A stretch of DNA of 64,000 nucleotides from Sphingomicrobium sp. (GTDB taxonomy: Bacteria > Pseudomonadota > Alphaproteobacteria > Sphingomonadales > Sphingomonadaceae): the NCBI GenBank assembly GCA_036563485.1, contig DATCMI010000001.1:124001-188000 (forward strand), in the 5' to 3' direction. The notes below the pieces were generated by a model that did no database searches, was not told the DNA's origin, and saw only the letters and a list, made by a program, of their open reading frames with translations. Both the position numbers and the translations under genes were made by a program. Below, piece by piece: positions 52,392 through 62,860 of this stretch. Every line of letters begins with the position of its first letter. Position 1 is the stretch's first letter.

Positions 52392-53554
52392 GCAAGCAAC
52401 TCCTTCGCCTTCTTCATCGCGGCAATGCCCGCCTCGATCGTCTCATCCTTCTTGCCGAAGCACAGGCGCACCAGGTGCCGCGGCGGGTCCTGCTCGGCGA
52501 AGGCGGACAGCGGCACCACGGCAATACCGGCCTCCTTCACGGCAAGGTCGGCGAACCTCTCATCTTCGACCTCAAGCCCGGACGCCTTCAGGTCGACGCA
52601 CATGAAATAGGTCGAGCCGGCGGGAAGCGCCGCATAACCGGCCTGTTCGAGTCCTTGCGTCATCAGGTCGCGCGAGCGCTGGAAACGGTCGCGCATCGGC
52701 TGGATCCAGGGATCGCCGTGGTTGAGGCCGAACGCGACCGCCGCCTGCAGGTTCGGGGCCGTCGAGAAGGTCAGGAACTGATGCGCGCGGGCGACGACCG
52801 GCGCCAGCTCCGGCGCGGCGACCATCCAGCCGACCTTCCAACCGGTCAGCGAGAAGATCTTGCCTGCCGAGCCGATCTTGATCGTCCGCTCCGCCATGCC
52901 GGGCAGCGTCGCCAGCGGCGTGAACTGCCGTCCGTCGAGGACGATATGCTCCCAGACCTCGTCGCTGATGAGGATCAGGTCATGCTGCCGCGATACGGCG
53001 GCGAGCCCCTCCAGCTCCTCCCGGCCGTAAAGGCGCCCCGTGGGGTTGTGCGGATTGTTGAACAGGATCGCCCGCGTGCGTGGCGTGATGGCCTGCTCCA
53101 GCGCCTCGCGGTCGATATCCCACAACGGCGGCTTGAGCGCGATCTCGACGGGGGTCCCCCCTGCCCGCCTGATCATCGGCGCATAACTGTCGTAAGCCGG
53201 CGTGAAGATGATGACTTCATCGCCCGGCTGGACGGTCGCCAGGATTGCGGCGCCCAAGGCTTCGGTCGCGCCGCTGGTGACGCACACCTGGACGGCGTCG
53301 ATCTGCTGGCCGAAGAGGCGGTTGTAATGAGCCGCAATGGCTTCGCGCAGCGGCACGATCCCGCGCGAGGGCGCATATTGGTTCGAGCCGTGCTTCAGCG
53401 CCCTTGCCGCCTCGTCGAGGATCTCCTCCGGCCAGCCGAAATCCGGAAAGCCCTGGCCGAGGTTCACTGCGCCATGCTCCACCGCGAGGCCGGACATAAG
53501 CTCGAAGACGCTGGTCTTCATCTGTTCGTAGATCGGGTTCATCGCCGTTCGCAT
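52388..53554 (-). CDS. PLP-dependent aminotransferase
   Basis: The 388-residue fold type I aminotransferase (YbdL/kynurenine aminotransferase-like) has NLGQGFPDFGWPEEIL near residue 30, ATEALGAAI, NNPHNPTGR, SDEVWEHIV and the Lys-containing SAGKIFSLTGWKVGW near residue 230. The ATG at 53554 follows GAGGT seven bases upstream. It heads the operon with the aldehyde dehydrogenase. The substrate (methionine, kynurenine or aminoadipate) is not determined. Confidence 0.88.
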   Translation of the reverse strand: MRTAMNPIYEQMKTSVFELMSGLAVEHGAVNLGQGFPDFGWPEEILDEAARALKHGSNQYAPSRGIVPLREAIAAHYNRLFGQQIDAVQVCVTSGATEALGAAILATVQPGDEVIIFTPAYDSYAPMIRRAGGTPVEIALKPPLWDIDREALEQAITPRTRAILFNNPHNPTGRLYGREELEGLAAVSRQHDLILISDEVWEHIVLDGRQFTPLATLPGMAERTIKIGSAGKIFSLTGWKVGWMVAAPELAPVVARAHQFLTFSTAPNLQAAVAFGLNHGDPWIQPMRDRFQRSRDLMTQGLEQAGYAALPAGSTYFMCVDLKASGLEVEDERFADLAVKEAGIAVVPLSAFAEQDPPRHLVRLCFGKKDETIEAGIAAMKKAKELLA

Positions 53555-53644
53555 AGCGCGGACCTCGGTTCACCGCGAGTGAGGCAACTTTGTATGCCCG
53601 CGGCGCATTCCTTCGGCCTGACCCTCTTGCAGGAAAGAAGCGAC

Positions 53645-53899
53645 ATGGCCGACCGCGAAGTCATCCTCCACCGAATGAAGCTCCCCGACCACGAATGCCC
53701 CTACGGGCTGCTCGCCAAGCGCATGCTCGACGATGCCGGCATGGCGTATGACGAGCATTTGCTGACCTCACGCGACGAGGTCGACGCGTTCAAGGAGGAG
53801 CATGGCGTGCGCACCACGCCCTTGGTGTTCATCGACGGCGAGCCGATCGGCGGCAGCCAGGAACTCGCGGCCTATCTCGAAAAGGAAGGCGCCGCCTAA
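53645..53899 (+). CDS. Glutaredoxin family protein
   Basis: The 84-residue protein has the thioredoxin fold of glutaredoxins with a monothiol-like active site ECPYGLLAKRML (CPYG) near residue 18, VRTTPLVFIDGEPIGGSQELAAYL near residues 56-79. AGGAAAG precedes the ATG at 53645. It is divergent from the aminotransferase and overlaps the convergent PilZ gene by four bases. Confidence 0.88.
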   Translation: MADREVILHRMKLPDHECPYGLLAKRMLDDAGMAYDEHLLTSRDEVDAFKEEHGVRTTPLVFIDGEPIGGSQELAAYLEKEGAA

Positions 53900-54381
53900 C
53901 CCAGCACGCGGGCGACCGCGGCAAGCGGCCTTGCGAGCGCCTGCCCGACCATCAGGAAGGTGCCCGCGGCGAGTACCAGAGCAATACCGGCGACCCCGGC
54001 GAACTCGATGGCTCGGCCACGCAGGCGCTCCTGCTCCTGGCTTCGCGGCTGCCGCCGCCGCTCACCCGCGATCGGGCGGACGCTGGTGCCCACCTCGTTG
54101 GCAGCGATCTCCTCGACGGGAATCCGCTCGTCGGCCTTGAGCCCGGCGCGAGCCCCCTTCGACCAGATCACCTGCGCGTTGATCACCAGCTCGCCGCGGC
54201 GCAGCTCGACCCGGCTGCCGGGTTCGAGATGGCGGCCGGTATGGATCTGCAGCCCGCGCGAGGAGATGTTGAGGATCGACGCGTCGCTCCAGCCGCTCGC
54301 CTGGCGCAGCCGCGCGGCCGCGACGACGCGGCGTCGAAGTTCGCGCGGCTTGTGCGCGCTTCGTGAGGTCCCCCCGGACAT
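53896..54381 (-). CDS. PilZ-domain protein with C-terminal membrane helix
   Basis: The 161-residue protein has a PilZ-like domain in its first 95 residues (ELRRRVVAAARLRQ, ILNISSRGLQIHTGRHLEPGS, INAQVIWSKGARAGLKAD) and one membrane helix near the C terminus (GVAGIALVLAAGTFLMVG). The RxxxR motif is poorly formed, so c-di-GMP binding is uncertain. It is the third PilZ protein in the window. Confidence 0.75.
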   Translation of the reverse strand: MSGGTSRSAHKPRELRRRVVAAARLRQASGWSDASILNISSRGLQIHTGRHLEPGSRVELRRGELVINAQVIWSKGARAGLKADERIPVEEIAANEVGTSVRPIAGERRRQPRSQEQERLRGRAIEFAGVAGIALVLAAGTFLMVGQALARPLAAVARVLG

Positions 54382-54459
54382 GAACGCCGGGGTAGTTGGT
54401 CACCCTCACCGAGGTCTGAAGCTTTCTTCCGTTATGGACCCGATGCCGGGCCGGCGCGC

Positions 54460-55733
<1,274 letters not shown>

Positions 55734-55798
55734 CCCTCCCGTATCGCGGCTGCCGTAACCGCGCCCGGGAAAGGGTGCAATTCGGACCGAACCTGGCG

Positions 55799-57865
55799 CT
55801 AGCGGCTCTTCGCGGCGAGCGGCACCAGGCGAACCGCGGCGCCGCCGCCGGGCGCGAGACGGATAGCCAGCCGGTCGCCGGCGGTGACGACCCTTGATTC
55901 GACGGCGATGGCCCGCGGGTTGGTGCGGTAGTCGGCATCGTCTCCGTCGCGATAGATTTCCGCTTTGTAGCGCGTGCCGGCATCGAGGAAGTCGAGCGGC
56001 ACGTCGAAGCGGCGCTCCTGCTCATCGCCAACGGCGCCGATGAACCAGGCCGCGGCGCCGCGCTGCTTGCGCGCGAAGACCGCGAGGTCGCCCACTTCGC
56101 CTGCAATCAGGCGGCTGTCGTCCCAGTCGACCGCCACATCCTTGATGAACTGGAAGGCGCGCGGATTGGCGCGATAGTTTTCCGGCAGGTCCGCCGCCAT
56201 CTGGATCGGCGAATAGATGACGACGTACAGCGCCAGCTGCTTGGCGAGCGTCGACGGGATCGGTGTATCGCCCCTGCCCGTCAGGCTGAGCACGCCGGGC
56301 GTAAAGTCCATCGGCCCCGACAGCATCCGCGTGAACACCAGGTTCGCCTCGTGCTCCGGCGGGTTCTTCGGCGCGCCCCAGGCATTATATTCCATGCCGC
56401 GCTGCCCTTCGCGGCTCACCCAGTTCGGATAGGTGCGCCGCAGCCCCGTATCCTTAACCGGCTCATGCGGGTTGACCGCGATGCGCCGTTCCGCGGCTTC
56501 CTTCACGACTTTCAGATGATGGTTCACCATCACCTGGCCCTGGTGCCATTCGAACCGCGTCTTCCCGTCCGGCCCGGCGGCCTGGATGCCTCCGGCGTCG
56601 GCAACATAGCCGGTCTTCACCGCGTGGATGCCCAGCCGCGCGTACAGGTCTAGCGCCGGCTCGAGCTGCTTTTCGTAGTGGGCGATGTTCCCCGCAGTCT
56701 CATGATGGCCGATGATTCCGACGCCTTTCTTGCGCGCATAAGCGGCAAGTGCCGGCAGGTCGAAGTCCGGATATGGCTCGGTGAAGCTGAAGTCCCAGCC
56801 GGTCGCGAACCAGTCGCCGTCCCAGCCCTTGTTCCAGCCTTCGACCAGCACGCCGCCGAAGCCGTTGTTCGCGGCGAAATCGATCATCCGCTTGGTGTTG
56901 GCGGTCGTCGCACCGTGCTTCGGCCCGGAACCCCAGGTCTGGGTGTCGAGGTGCATGCCCCACCAAATGCCGACATATTTCATCGGCTTGAACCAGCTGA
57001 CATCGCCCAGCTTGTTCGGTTCGTTCAGGTTGAGGATGATCTGCGCGGACTTGTAGAGCGCCGGCGCGTCGGGCGCGATCATGATCACCCGCCACGGGGT
57101 CGCCAGCGGCAGGTCGCGGCTGACCTTCGCACCGCTCGAGGAAGGCATGAGCGTCGCCTTCAACACCCGGTCCGCAACGCGGCGGAGGTCCATGCCCGAA
57201 TAATCGACCAGGGCCGCTTCGTGGATCGACAGGTGGAGCCCGCTTGCGGTGCGGATCGTCAGCGGCGTCTGGGCCATGCCGATCTCGTCCACCGGCGTCG
57301 TCCGGTAGAGATATTCCTCGCGGTTCCACTCCTGTGCGTCATCCCACCAGGCGGTGCCCGGCTCGGCGATGGTGAACTCGGTCAGTTCCTCGGCGATGTT
57401 CGCATGGGTGAAATTTGGTCCGCTCGGCAGCTCGTAGCGGAAGCCGATGCCGTCATCGAACAAGCGGAAGACGATCGTCATCCGCCGCTTCATCCAGTTC
57501 TTCTCGTCGAAGCTGAGGGTCAGCTCGTTATGGCGGTCGCGGATCGTGCGATACTCGCCCCACGGCTGCTCCCAGCTCTCATCGGCCGCACGGGTCGACT
57601 TGGAGGCGAGCGTGAAGTTGCGCAGCATCTGCGGCGCATCGGTGAACAGGAAGCCGAGGCGGCTTTCCGCGATCACCGGCTTGCCTTGGCGCGAGACGAT
57701 ATAGCCGACGCGGCCTTCGCCGTTCAGCGTCACGTCGAGGTGGATCAGGCCGCCGGGCGAATCCGCGCTGGCCACGATCTCCGCCCCGCTCGGCGCCTGC
57801 TCGGCCGCCGCCGGCACCGCGAACAGCAACAGGATCAACGCGGCAAGCAGGCGGAACAGGCTCAT
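55799..57865 (-). CDS. GH97 alpha-glucosidase (SusB-like)
   Basis: The 688-residue protein has a signal peptide and the GH97 layout: N-terminal beta-sandwich, a TIM-barrel with [17 protein letters not shown] (catalytic base Glu), [18 protein letters not shown] (second base Glu), [12 protein letters not shown] (acid Glu), and a C-terminal beta domain. A Gly stands where retaining members have the nucleophile Asp, so it is probably an inverting SusB-type enzyme that releases glucose from maltodextrins in the periplasm. It is the last gene of the operon. Confidence 0.9.
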   Translation of the reverse strand: MSLFRLLAALILLLFAVPAAAEQAPSGAEIVASADSPGGLIHLDVTLNGEGRVGYIVSRQGKPVIAESRLGFLFTDAPQMLRNFTLASKSTRAADESWEQPWGEYRTIRDRHNELTLSFDEKNWMKRRMTIVFRLFDDGIGFRYELPSGPNFTHANIAEELTEFTIAEPGTAWWDDAQEWNREEYLYRTTPVDEIGMAQTPLTIRTASGLHLSIHEAALVDYSGMDLRRVADRVLKATLMPSSSGAKVSRDLPLATPWRVIMIAPDAPALYKSAQIILNLNEPNKLGDVSWFKPMKYVGIWWGMHLDTQTWGSGPKHGATTANTKRMIDFAANNGFGGVLVEGWNKGWDGDWFATGWDFSFTEPYPDFDLPALAAYARKKGVGIIGHHETAGNIAHYEKQLEPALDLYARLGIHAVKTGYVADAGGIQAAGPDGKTRFEWHQGQVMVNHHLKVVKEAAERRIAVNPHEPVKDTGLRRTYPNWVSREGQRGMEYNAWGAPKNPPEHEANLVFTRMLSGPMDFTPGVLSLTGRGDTPIPSTLAKQLALYVVIYSPIQMAADLPENYRANPRAFQFIKDVAVDWDDSRLIAGEVGDLAVFARKQRGAAAWFIGAVGDEQERRFDVPLDFLDAGTRYKAEIYRDGDDADYRTNPRAIAVESRVVTAGDRLAIRLAPGGGAAVRLVPLAAKSR

Positions 57866-59469
57866 CTTATCTCCTCGACGATCGACGCGAAGGGGCCGAG
57901 CCGCTCAGCCGAGACGCTGCCGCATTGCAGCAGGCTGGTACCGGCGGGCGCGAACGACGCATCACGGTTCGACAGATTGAAGGTGCAGCGGAGGCGCTCG
58001 CCGCCGCCGGCGCGCTCGAATACCAGCTTCTGCTCGCCGGCTTCCAACATGCGGATCGCGCCGCTGCGGAGTGCCGGTCGATCGTGGCGGAGCGCAAGGC
58101 AGCGGCGGGTGAAGGCGAGCAGCGAAGAGTGATCGGCCTGCTGCCGGTCGATGGCGAGCGGGCGGTGAGCGTCGCCGGTCGGAAGCCATGGAGCCGCGGA
58201 CGAAAAGCCGAGGTTCGGCGCATCCGCGACCCACGGCATCGGCGTGCGTGCGCCGTCGCGGCTGAGGGTCTGCGGCCAGTTGGCGATCGCTTCCGGGTCC
58301 TGGAGGCGATCGAACGGAACGTCGACCTGGGGCAGTCCCAGCTCTTCGCCCTGGTAGAGGATGATCGAGCCGCGAAGGCAGCTGAGCAGCAGCATCTTCG
58401 TCCGCGCGAACAGATCTGCGTCGGCGCCGCCCGCCCAGCGCGAGATTGCGCGGGGGGCATCATGGTTTTCGAAGGCCCAGGTCGGCCAGCCCCCATCTTC
58501 CGGCCAGTCCGCAACGACGTTCGCGACCAGCGCTGGCGTCAGGCGCTCGGCATAGAGGAAGTCGAAGCCATAAGCGCTGTTGAGCCGCTCCTGGCCCTTG
58601 GTGAAGGCCTGCATCTCGGCAAGCGGCTCGGGCCCGCCGACCTCCGCAAGCGTGAAGCGGTCGCCATAGCTGTCGATGACGTCGCGCAGCCGTTCCAGGA
58701 ACCGCACGATGTCCGGGTGCGACTGGTTGTAAATGTGCTGCTGGAAGTCGAACGGGCGCGTCCGCTTGCCGCCATCCGCTGCCGGCGGATTATCGCGCAG
58801 CTGCGGGTCGTGCATCGCGAAGTTGATCGCATCGATACGGAAGCCGTCGACGCCCCGGTCGAGCCAGAAACGTGCAACGTCGAGCAACGCCTGCTGGACG
58901 GCCGGATTGTGGACGTTGAGGTCCGGCTGCTCAGGCAGGAAATTGTGCAGATAATATTGGCCGCGGCGCGCGTCCCACTGCCAGGCCGGACCGCCGAACA
59001 CCGCCTGCCAGTTGTTGGGCGGCGACCCGTCGGGCTTCGCGTCCGCCCAGACGTACCAGTCGGCCTTGCCATTGGTCCGGCTCGAGCGGCTTTCCGCAAA
59101 CCATGGGTGCTGGTCCGAGCTGTGCGAATAGACCTGGTCGATGATGACCTTGAGCTTCAGCGCATGGGCACGCGCGAGAAGCGCGTCGAAGTCTGCAAGC
59201 GTGCCGAACACCGGATCGACATCGCAATAGTCCGAAACGTCGTAACCGAAATCGCGCATCGGCGAGGTGAAGAAGGGCGACAGCCAAATGCCGTCGACGC
59301 CGAGATCGGCGACATAGTCGAGGTGCTCGGTAATGCCGCGCAGGTCACCGATGCCGTTGCCGTCCGAATCCGCGAAGCTGCGCGGATAGATCTGGTAGAT
59401 GGCGGCACCGCGCCACCATTCGGTGACGGCACTGGCTTTGAGGTCGCGTGAAGGAGCGTCAGCGAGCAC
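57862..59469 (-). CDS. GH13 alpha-glucosidase
   Basis: Using a GTG at 59469 the protein has 535 residues; an ATG at 59481 is an alternative start, and both overlap the end of the amylase gene. The barrel starts WWRGAAIYQIYPRSFADSD and has the GH13 regions: VIIDQVYSHSS, DGFRIDAINFAMHD (nucleophile Asp), LAEVGG (acid Glu) and FENHDAPRAISRW. It is of the oligosaccharide alpha-glucosidase type, without signal peptide, so it is likely cytoplasmic. Confidence 0.9.
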   Translation of the reverse strand: MLADAPSRDLKASAVTEWWRGAAIYQIYPRSFADSDGNGIGDLRGITEHLDYVADLGVDGIWLSPFFTSPMRDFGYDVSDYCDVDPVFGTLADFDALLARAHALKLKVIIDQVYSHSSDQHPWFAESRSSRTNGKADWYVWADAKPDGSPPNNWQAVFGGPAWQWDARRGQYYLHNFLPEQPDLNVHNPAVQQALLDVARFWLDRGVDGFRIDAINFAMHDPQLRDNPPAADGGKRTRPFDFQQHIYNQSHPDIVRFLERLRDVIDSYGDRFTLAEVGGPEPLAEMQAFTKGQERLNSAYGFDFLYAERLTPALVANVVADWPEDGGWPTWAFENHDAPRAISRWAGGADADLFARTKMLLLSCLRGSIILYQGEELGLPQVDVPFDRLQDPEAIANWPQTLSRDGARTPMPWVADAPNLGFSSAAPWLPTGDAHRPLAIDRQQADHSSLLAFTRRCLALRHDRPALRSGAIRMLEAGEQKLVFERAGGGERLRCTFNLSNRDASFAPAGTSLLQCGSVSAERLGPFASIVEEIR

Positions 59470-61234
59470 GGCACACCGCATAGCCGAGCGGCGCCAGCTC
59501 GACGCGCACGCTGCCGGGCGCCGAGGCTTGGCCCGGGCACGATCCCGCAAGCGTTGTGAAGGCACGCGAGTCCACATCGACCGTCACGTTCGCCGTAACC
59601 GGGGCCGTGGACGTGTTCAGGACGACCAGCACTTCCTGGCCGCCGAGGATGCGCGAGAAAGCGAGCAGGCCCGGCGCGTCGCCCGTCGCCGTACGAAAGA
59701 CGGTACTTCCCCGGCGCAGCGCCGGTTCGCGCGACCGCACCTCCGAGAGTTGGGCGATAAGCTTGTACAGCGGGTGCTCGCCGTCGAAATTGCTTTGCGC
59801 CGTTGTCGCGGCGGACCCCACCAGCTTGTTGTCGTTGTACACCGAGGTCGCCGACGGGAACATGTCCTCGCGCGCGTCCTGATCGCCGCCGTCGCCGGCA
59901 AAGCCCTGTTCGTCGCCGTAATAGACGGTCGGCACGCCGCGCGCTGTCAGCATCAGCACATGGCCGAGCATCACCCGCTTCAGCACTTCCTCGTCGCTGG
60001 CATTCGGAAAGGCCTTGCGGACGTAGAATCCGAAGCGGCCCTGGTCGTGATTGCCGAGGAAGGTCGGAAGCCGCCGCGCCGCGGCCTCGCCGCCTTCGTA
60101 GAGCACGTCCTGGTTGAAGAAGTCGCGGAAGATGTCCGGTGCCGAGGTGCCGGCGATGGCGCGCAACGCGCCCTGCTTGAACGCGAAGTCGAGCACGGCC
60201 GGCAGCTTGTCGCGCCGCGAATGCTGGGCGAGCATGCCGGGCTGGAAATCGTCGTTCGCGACTTCGCCGAAGATGTGGAAGTTGGGAATGCCGCGCGCCT
60301 TGGCTCGCTTCAGCATCGCCGGGACAAAGGCTTGCCAGAACTCCGGGTTCACGTGGCGCGCCGTGTCGATGCGGAAACCGTCGATGCCGAAGCGGTCGAT
60401 CCAGCTGCCGAACACGTCGATCATCCCGGCGACCACTTTCGGGTTCTCGGTGAACAGATCGTCCAGGCCGACGAAGTCGCCCATGGTGCTGGATTCGCCC
60501 TGGAAGATGCTGTCGCCGCGATTGTGATAATAGATCGGGTCGTTGAGCCAGGCTGGGACCTTCACGTCGCGCTCGGCCGGCGGCACTCGGACCGAATAAG
60601 CGTAGTTCGGGTCCTTGAGCTTCGCGAAGTTCGCCGCGCTGCGGGCCCGCTCGCCGGCGAAGCCGGAATTGATCGGCTTGCCCGTGACGCCACCCTGCCT
60701 TTGATAGGGATAATCGGCGATGCTGCGGTACGGGCACGCGCCCATCGCCTCGCATTCCGTGAACTTGATTACGTCCGCGGTGTGGTTGGTGATGATGTCC
60801 ATGTAGACCTTCATGCCGCGCGCGTGCGCCGCGTCGACGAAGGCCTTGAAGTCGGCATTGCTCCCGAAATGCGGGTCGACCTGGGTGAAGTCGGTCACCC
60901 AATAGCCGTGATAGCCGGCGCTTTCCTGACCCGCCGGCCCCTGCACGGGCTTGTTCTTGAAGACGGGCGCCAGCCACACGGCGGTCGCGCCCAGCTTCTG
61001 GATATAATCGAGCCTCTGGGTCAGCCCCTTGAGGTCACCGCCGTGATAGAAACCCTTTTGCGCAGGGTCGAAGCCGGTCGTCAGTCGGTCCCCCGGCAAG
61101 CCGCCGCGGTCGTTGCTCGTGTCGCCATTCTCGAAGCGGTCGGGGAGCAGGAAATAGATGACCTCGTCCTCGGGAAGCCGATGGACGTACGACGGGCTAG
61201 CCGCCGCCATTGCTAGCGCAGCAAGCGCAATCAT
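59459..61234 (-). CDS. Periplasmic alpha-amylase family enzyme (GH13)
   Basis: The 591-residue protein has a short signal peptide (ALAALAMAAASPS) and resembles cyclomaltodextrinase-like alpha-amylases: DEVIYFLLPDRFENGD, VYMDIITNHTAD, DGFRIDTARHVNPEFW (nucleophile Asp), FHIFGEVANDDF (acid Glu) and FLGNHDQGRFGF. It probably cuts imported maltodextrin in the periplasm. Its ATG overlaps the halogenase stop by four bases. Confidence 0.9.
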   Translation of the reverse strand: MIALAALAMAAASPSYVHRLPEDEVIYFLLPDRFENGDTSNDRGGLPGDRLTTGFDPAQKGFYHGGDLKGLTQRLDYIQKLGATAVWLAPVFKNKPVQGPAGQESAGYHGYWVTDFTQVDPHFGSNADFKAFVDAAHARGMKVYMDIITNHTADVIKFTECEAMGACPYRSIADYPYQRQGGVTGKPINSGFAGERARSAANFAKLKDPNYAYSVRVPPAERDVKVPAWLNDPIYYHNRGDSIFQGESSTMGDFVGLDDLFTENPKVVAGMIDVFGSWIDRFGIDGFRIDTARHVNPEFWQAFVPAMLKRAKARGIPNFHIFGEVANDDFQPGMLAQHSRRDKLPAVLDFAFKQGALRAIAGTSAPDIFRDFFNQDVLYEGGEAAARRLPTFLGNHDQGRFGFYVRKAFPNASDEEVLKRVMLGHVLMLTARGVPTVYYGDEQGFAGDGGDQDAREDMFPSATSVYNDNKLVGSAATTAQSNFDGEHPLYKLIAQLSEVRSREPALRRGSTVFRTATGDAPGLLAFSRILGGQEVLVVLNTSTAPVTANVTVDVDSRAFTTLAGSCPGQASAPGSVRVELAPLGYAVCRAR

Positions 61235-62757
61235 TGGACCGGGCTCGCGACGGCACGCGTTTCGCCGCTCATGACCTTGGCCAGCCAGTCCTCGTGGGTC
61301 GGGAGCGAAAGCGCGCGCTGCTGATAGGCCTTGGCAAGGCTCGCCAGAAAGTCGCGGAGCTCATCGCCGTCGATCGTCGCGGTGAGCGGCGTATGCGAAC
61401 GCGGTTCCATGCCCTGGCCGATCATCACCTGCGCCCAGCCTTCCTCGGTGAACAACTCGCCCTCCTCCTTCACGATGACGCCGGACTGTTCGAAGAGGCG
61501 CAGCTTCTCGACCAAGGTGTCGGGCAGCGCCATATTCCTGCACTGGTCCCAGAACGGATCGCCTTGGCGGCCGTTGACCGTGTAGTGAAGGATCAGGAAG
61601 TCGCGGATCTGCTCCCATTCTGTCGCGATCTGGCGGTTGAAGATCTTGCGTCCCTGGTCCTCGCCTGGCGAGCCCGGGATGAACTTCATGAACCGCGCGA
61701 TCGCTGTTTGCACCAGGTGAAGGCTGGTCGATTCCAGTGGCTCCATGAATCCGGCGGCAAGCCCAAGCGCGAGGCAGTTGTGCGACCAGGCGTCGGTCCG
61801 CCGGCCAGTCGTGAAACGGATCGGCCGCGGGTCGGCCTGTGCCTCGCCGTCGAGGTTCGACAGCAGGATCGACGCAGCCTCGTCGTCGCTGATGTGCGCG
61901 CTGCAATACACATGGCCGTTGCCGGTCCGGTGCTGCAACGGGATCCGCCACTGCCAGCCCGCCTTGCGCGTCGTCGCACCCGTGTAGGGTTGCAACGGTC
62001 CTTCCATGCGAGCGCATGGAACGGCGAGAGCCCGGTCGCACGCCAACCAATGCGACCAGTCGTCGAACGGCACGCCCAGCGTGCTCCCCAACAACAATGA
62101 GCGGAAGCCGGTGCAATCGATGAAGAAGTCGCCGTCGATCCGGCGCTCGCCGTTCAGCTTCAGCGCCTTGATGTCGCCGCTTTCGCCGTCACGCTCGACG
62201 GCCTCGATCATCCCTTCGAGGCGGACGACCCCGTTCGCCTCCGACAGTTTCCGGAGGTAAGCGGCGTAGAGGCTCGCATCGAAATGATAGGCGTAGACGA
62301 GGTCGCGCACGTTGCTCGGCGAGTGTCCGAGCCCGATCATGCGATTGGCCCGCGCGGCGACTTCGTTGAAATTGTAGAGCCCGAGGTCGCCCGCGACCCC
62401 CGCGAACTTCGCACGCAGCCAAAGGTCGCGGAACGGGTGGACGCCGACAGCCCGGCCTAACAGCCCGAACCCGTGCATGTAGCGATGGTCGCGGTCGCGC
62501 CAGCCTGCGAATTCGATCCCGAGCTTGAACGTTGCGTTCGTCTCGCGGAGGAAATCGGCCTCCGCGATTCCTAGCGCGTTGTTGAAATGATGGATCTGCG
62601 GGATCGTCGCTTCACCGACGCCGACCGTGCCGATCGCTTCGGATTCGACGAGCGTGATCTTCGCTGCCTGGCCGAGGAAGCGCGACAAAGCGGCGGCGGC
62701 CATCCAGCCGGCCGAGCCGCCGCCTGCGATGACGATCGAGATGGTTGGGGCGTTCAT
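61231..62757 (-). CDS. FAD-dependent tryptophan-halogenase family protein
   Basis: From the ATG at 62757 the protein has 508 residues (a TTG at 62793 is possible). It has the FAD-binding VIAGGGSAGWMAAAALS, the family Lys in ATFKLGIEFAGW near residue 79, and the WxWxIP motif in GWQWRIPLQH near residue 265. Relatives sit beside TonB-dependent receptors in many sphingomonads and Caulobacter, where the substrate is unknown. Here it lies between the receptor and the glycan hydrolase genes, in the same operon. Confidence 0.87.
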   Translation of the reverse strand: MNAPTISIVIAGGGSAGWMAAAALSRFLGQAAKITLVESEAIGTVGVGEATIPQIHHFNNALGIAEADFLRETNATFKLGIEFAGWRDRDHRYMHGFGLLGRAVGVHPFRDLWLRAKFAGVAGDLGLYNFNEVAARANRMIGLGHSPSNVRDLVYAYHFDASLYAAYLRKLSEANGVVRLEGMIEAVERDGESGDIKALKLNGERRIDGDFFIDCTGFRSLLLGSTLGVPFDDWSHWLACDRALAVPCARMEGPLQPYTGATTRKAGWQWRIPLQHRTGNGHVYCSAHISDDEAASILLSNLDGEAQADPRPIRFTTGRRTDAWSHNCLALGLAAGFMEPLESTSLHLVQTAIARFMKFIPGSPGEDQGRKIFNRQIATEWEQIRDFLILHYTVNGRQGDPFWDQCRNMALPDTLVEKLRLFEQSGVIVKEEGELFTEEGWAQVMIGQGMEPRSHTPLTATIDGDELRDFLASLAKAYQQRALSLPTHEDWLAKVMSGETRAVASPVQ

Positions 62758-62820
62758 CGGCTCGACCTGATCGGCTGAATCTTCCGGCTGCAACTAGTTT
62801 CCGAACGCGCCCCTGCTCCG

Positions 62821-62851
62821 CCCCCGGGAACGATCGGTTCGTTCCCGGGGG
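62821..62851. repeat. GC-rich perfect hairpin between receptor and halogenase genes
   Basis: A 13-bp perfect stem (CCCCCGGGAACGA and its complement) with a five-base loop, just downstream of the receptor stop. There is no T run on the minus strand, so it is more likely an RNA-stabilising or attenuating structure that sets receptor and enzyme levels than a full terminator. Confidence 0.6.
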
Positions 62852-62860
62852 CTCGGCGCA

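Noticed and set aside
52145-53644. N-terminal 500 residues of a 584-residue plus-strand ORF ending in the glutaredoxin
   Set aside because: Only the last 84 residues are the glutaredoxin; the rest lies opposite the aminotransferase and dehydrogenase genes and has no domain.
59399-61216. 605-residue plus-strand ORF opposite the alpha-amylase gene
   Set aside because: Mirror frame of a GH13 gene with intact catalytic motifs; no recognisable domain.
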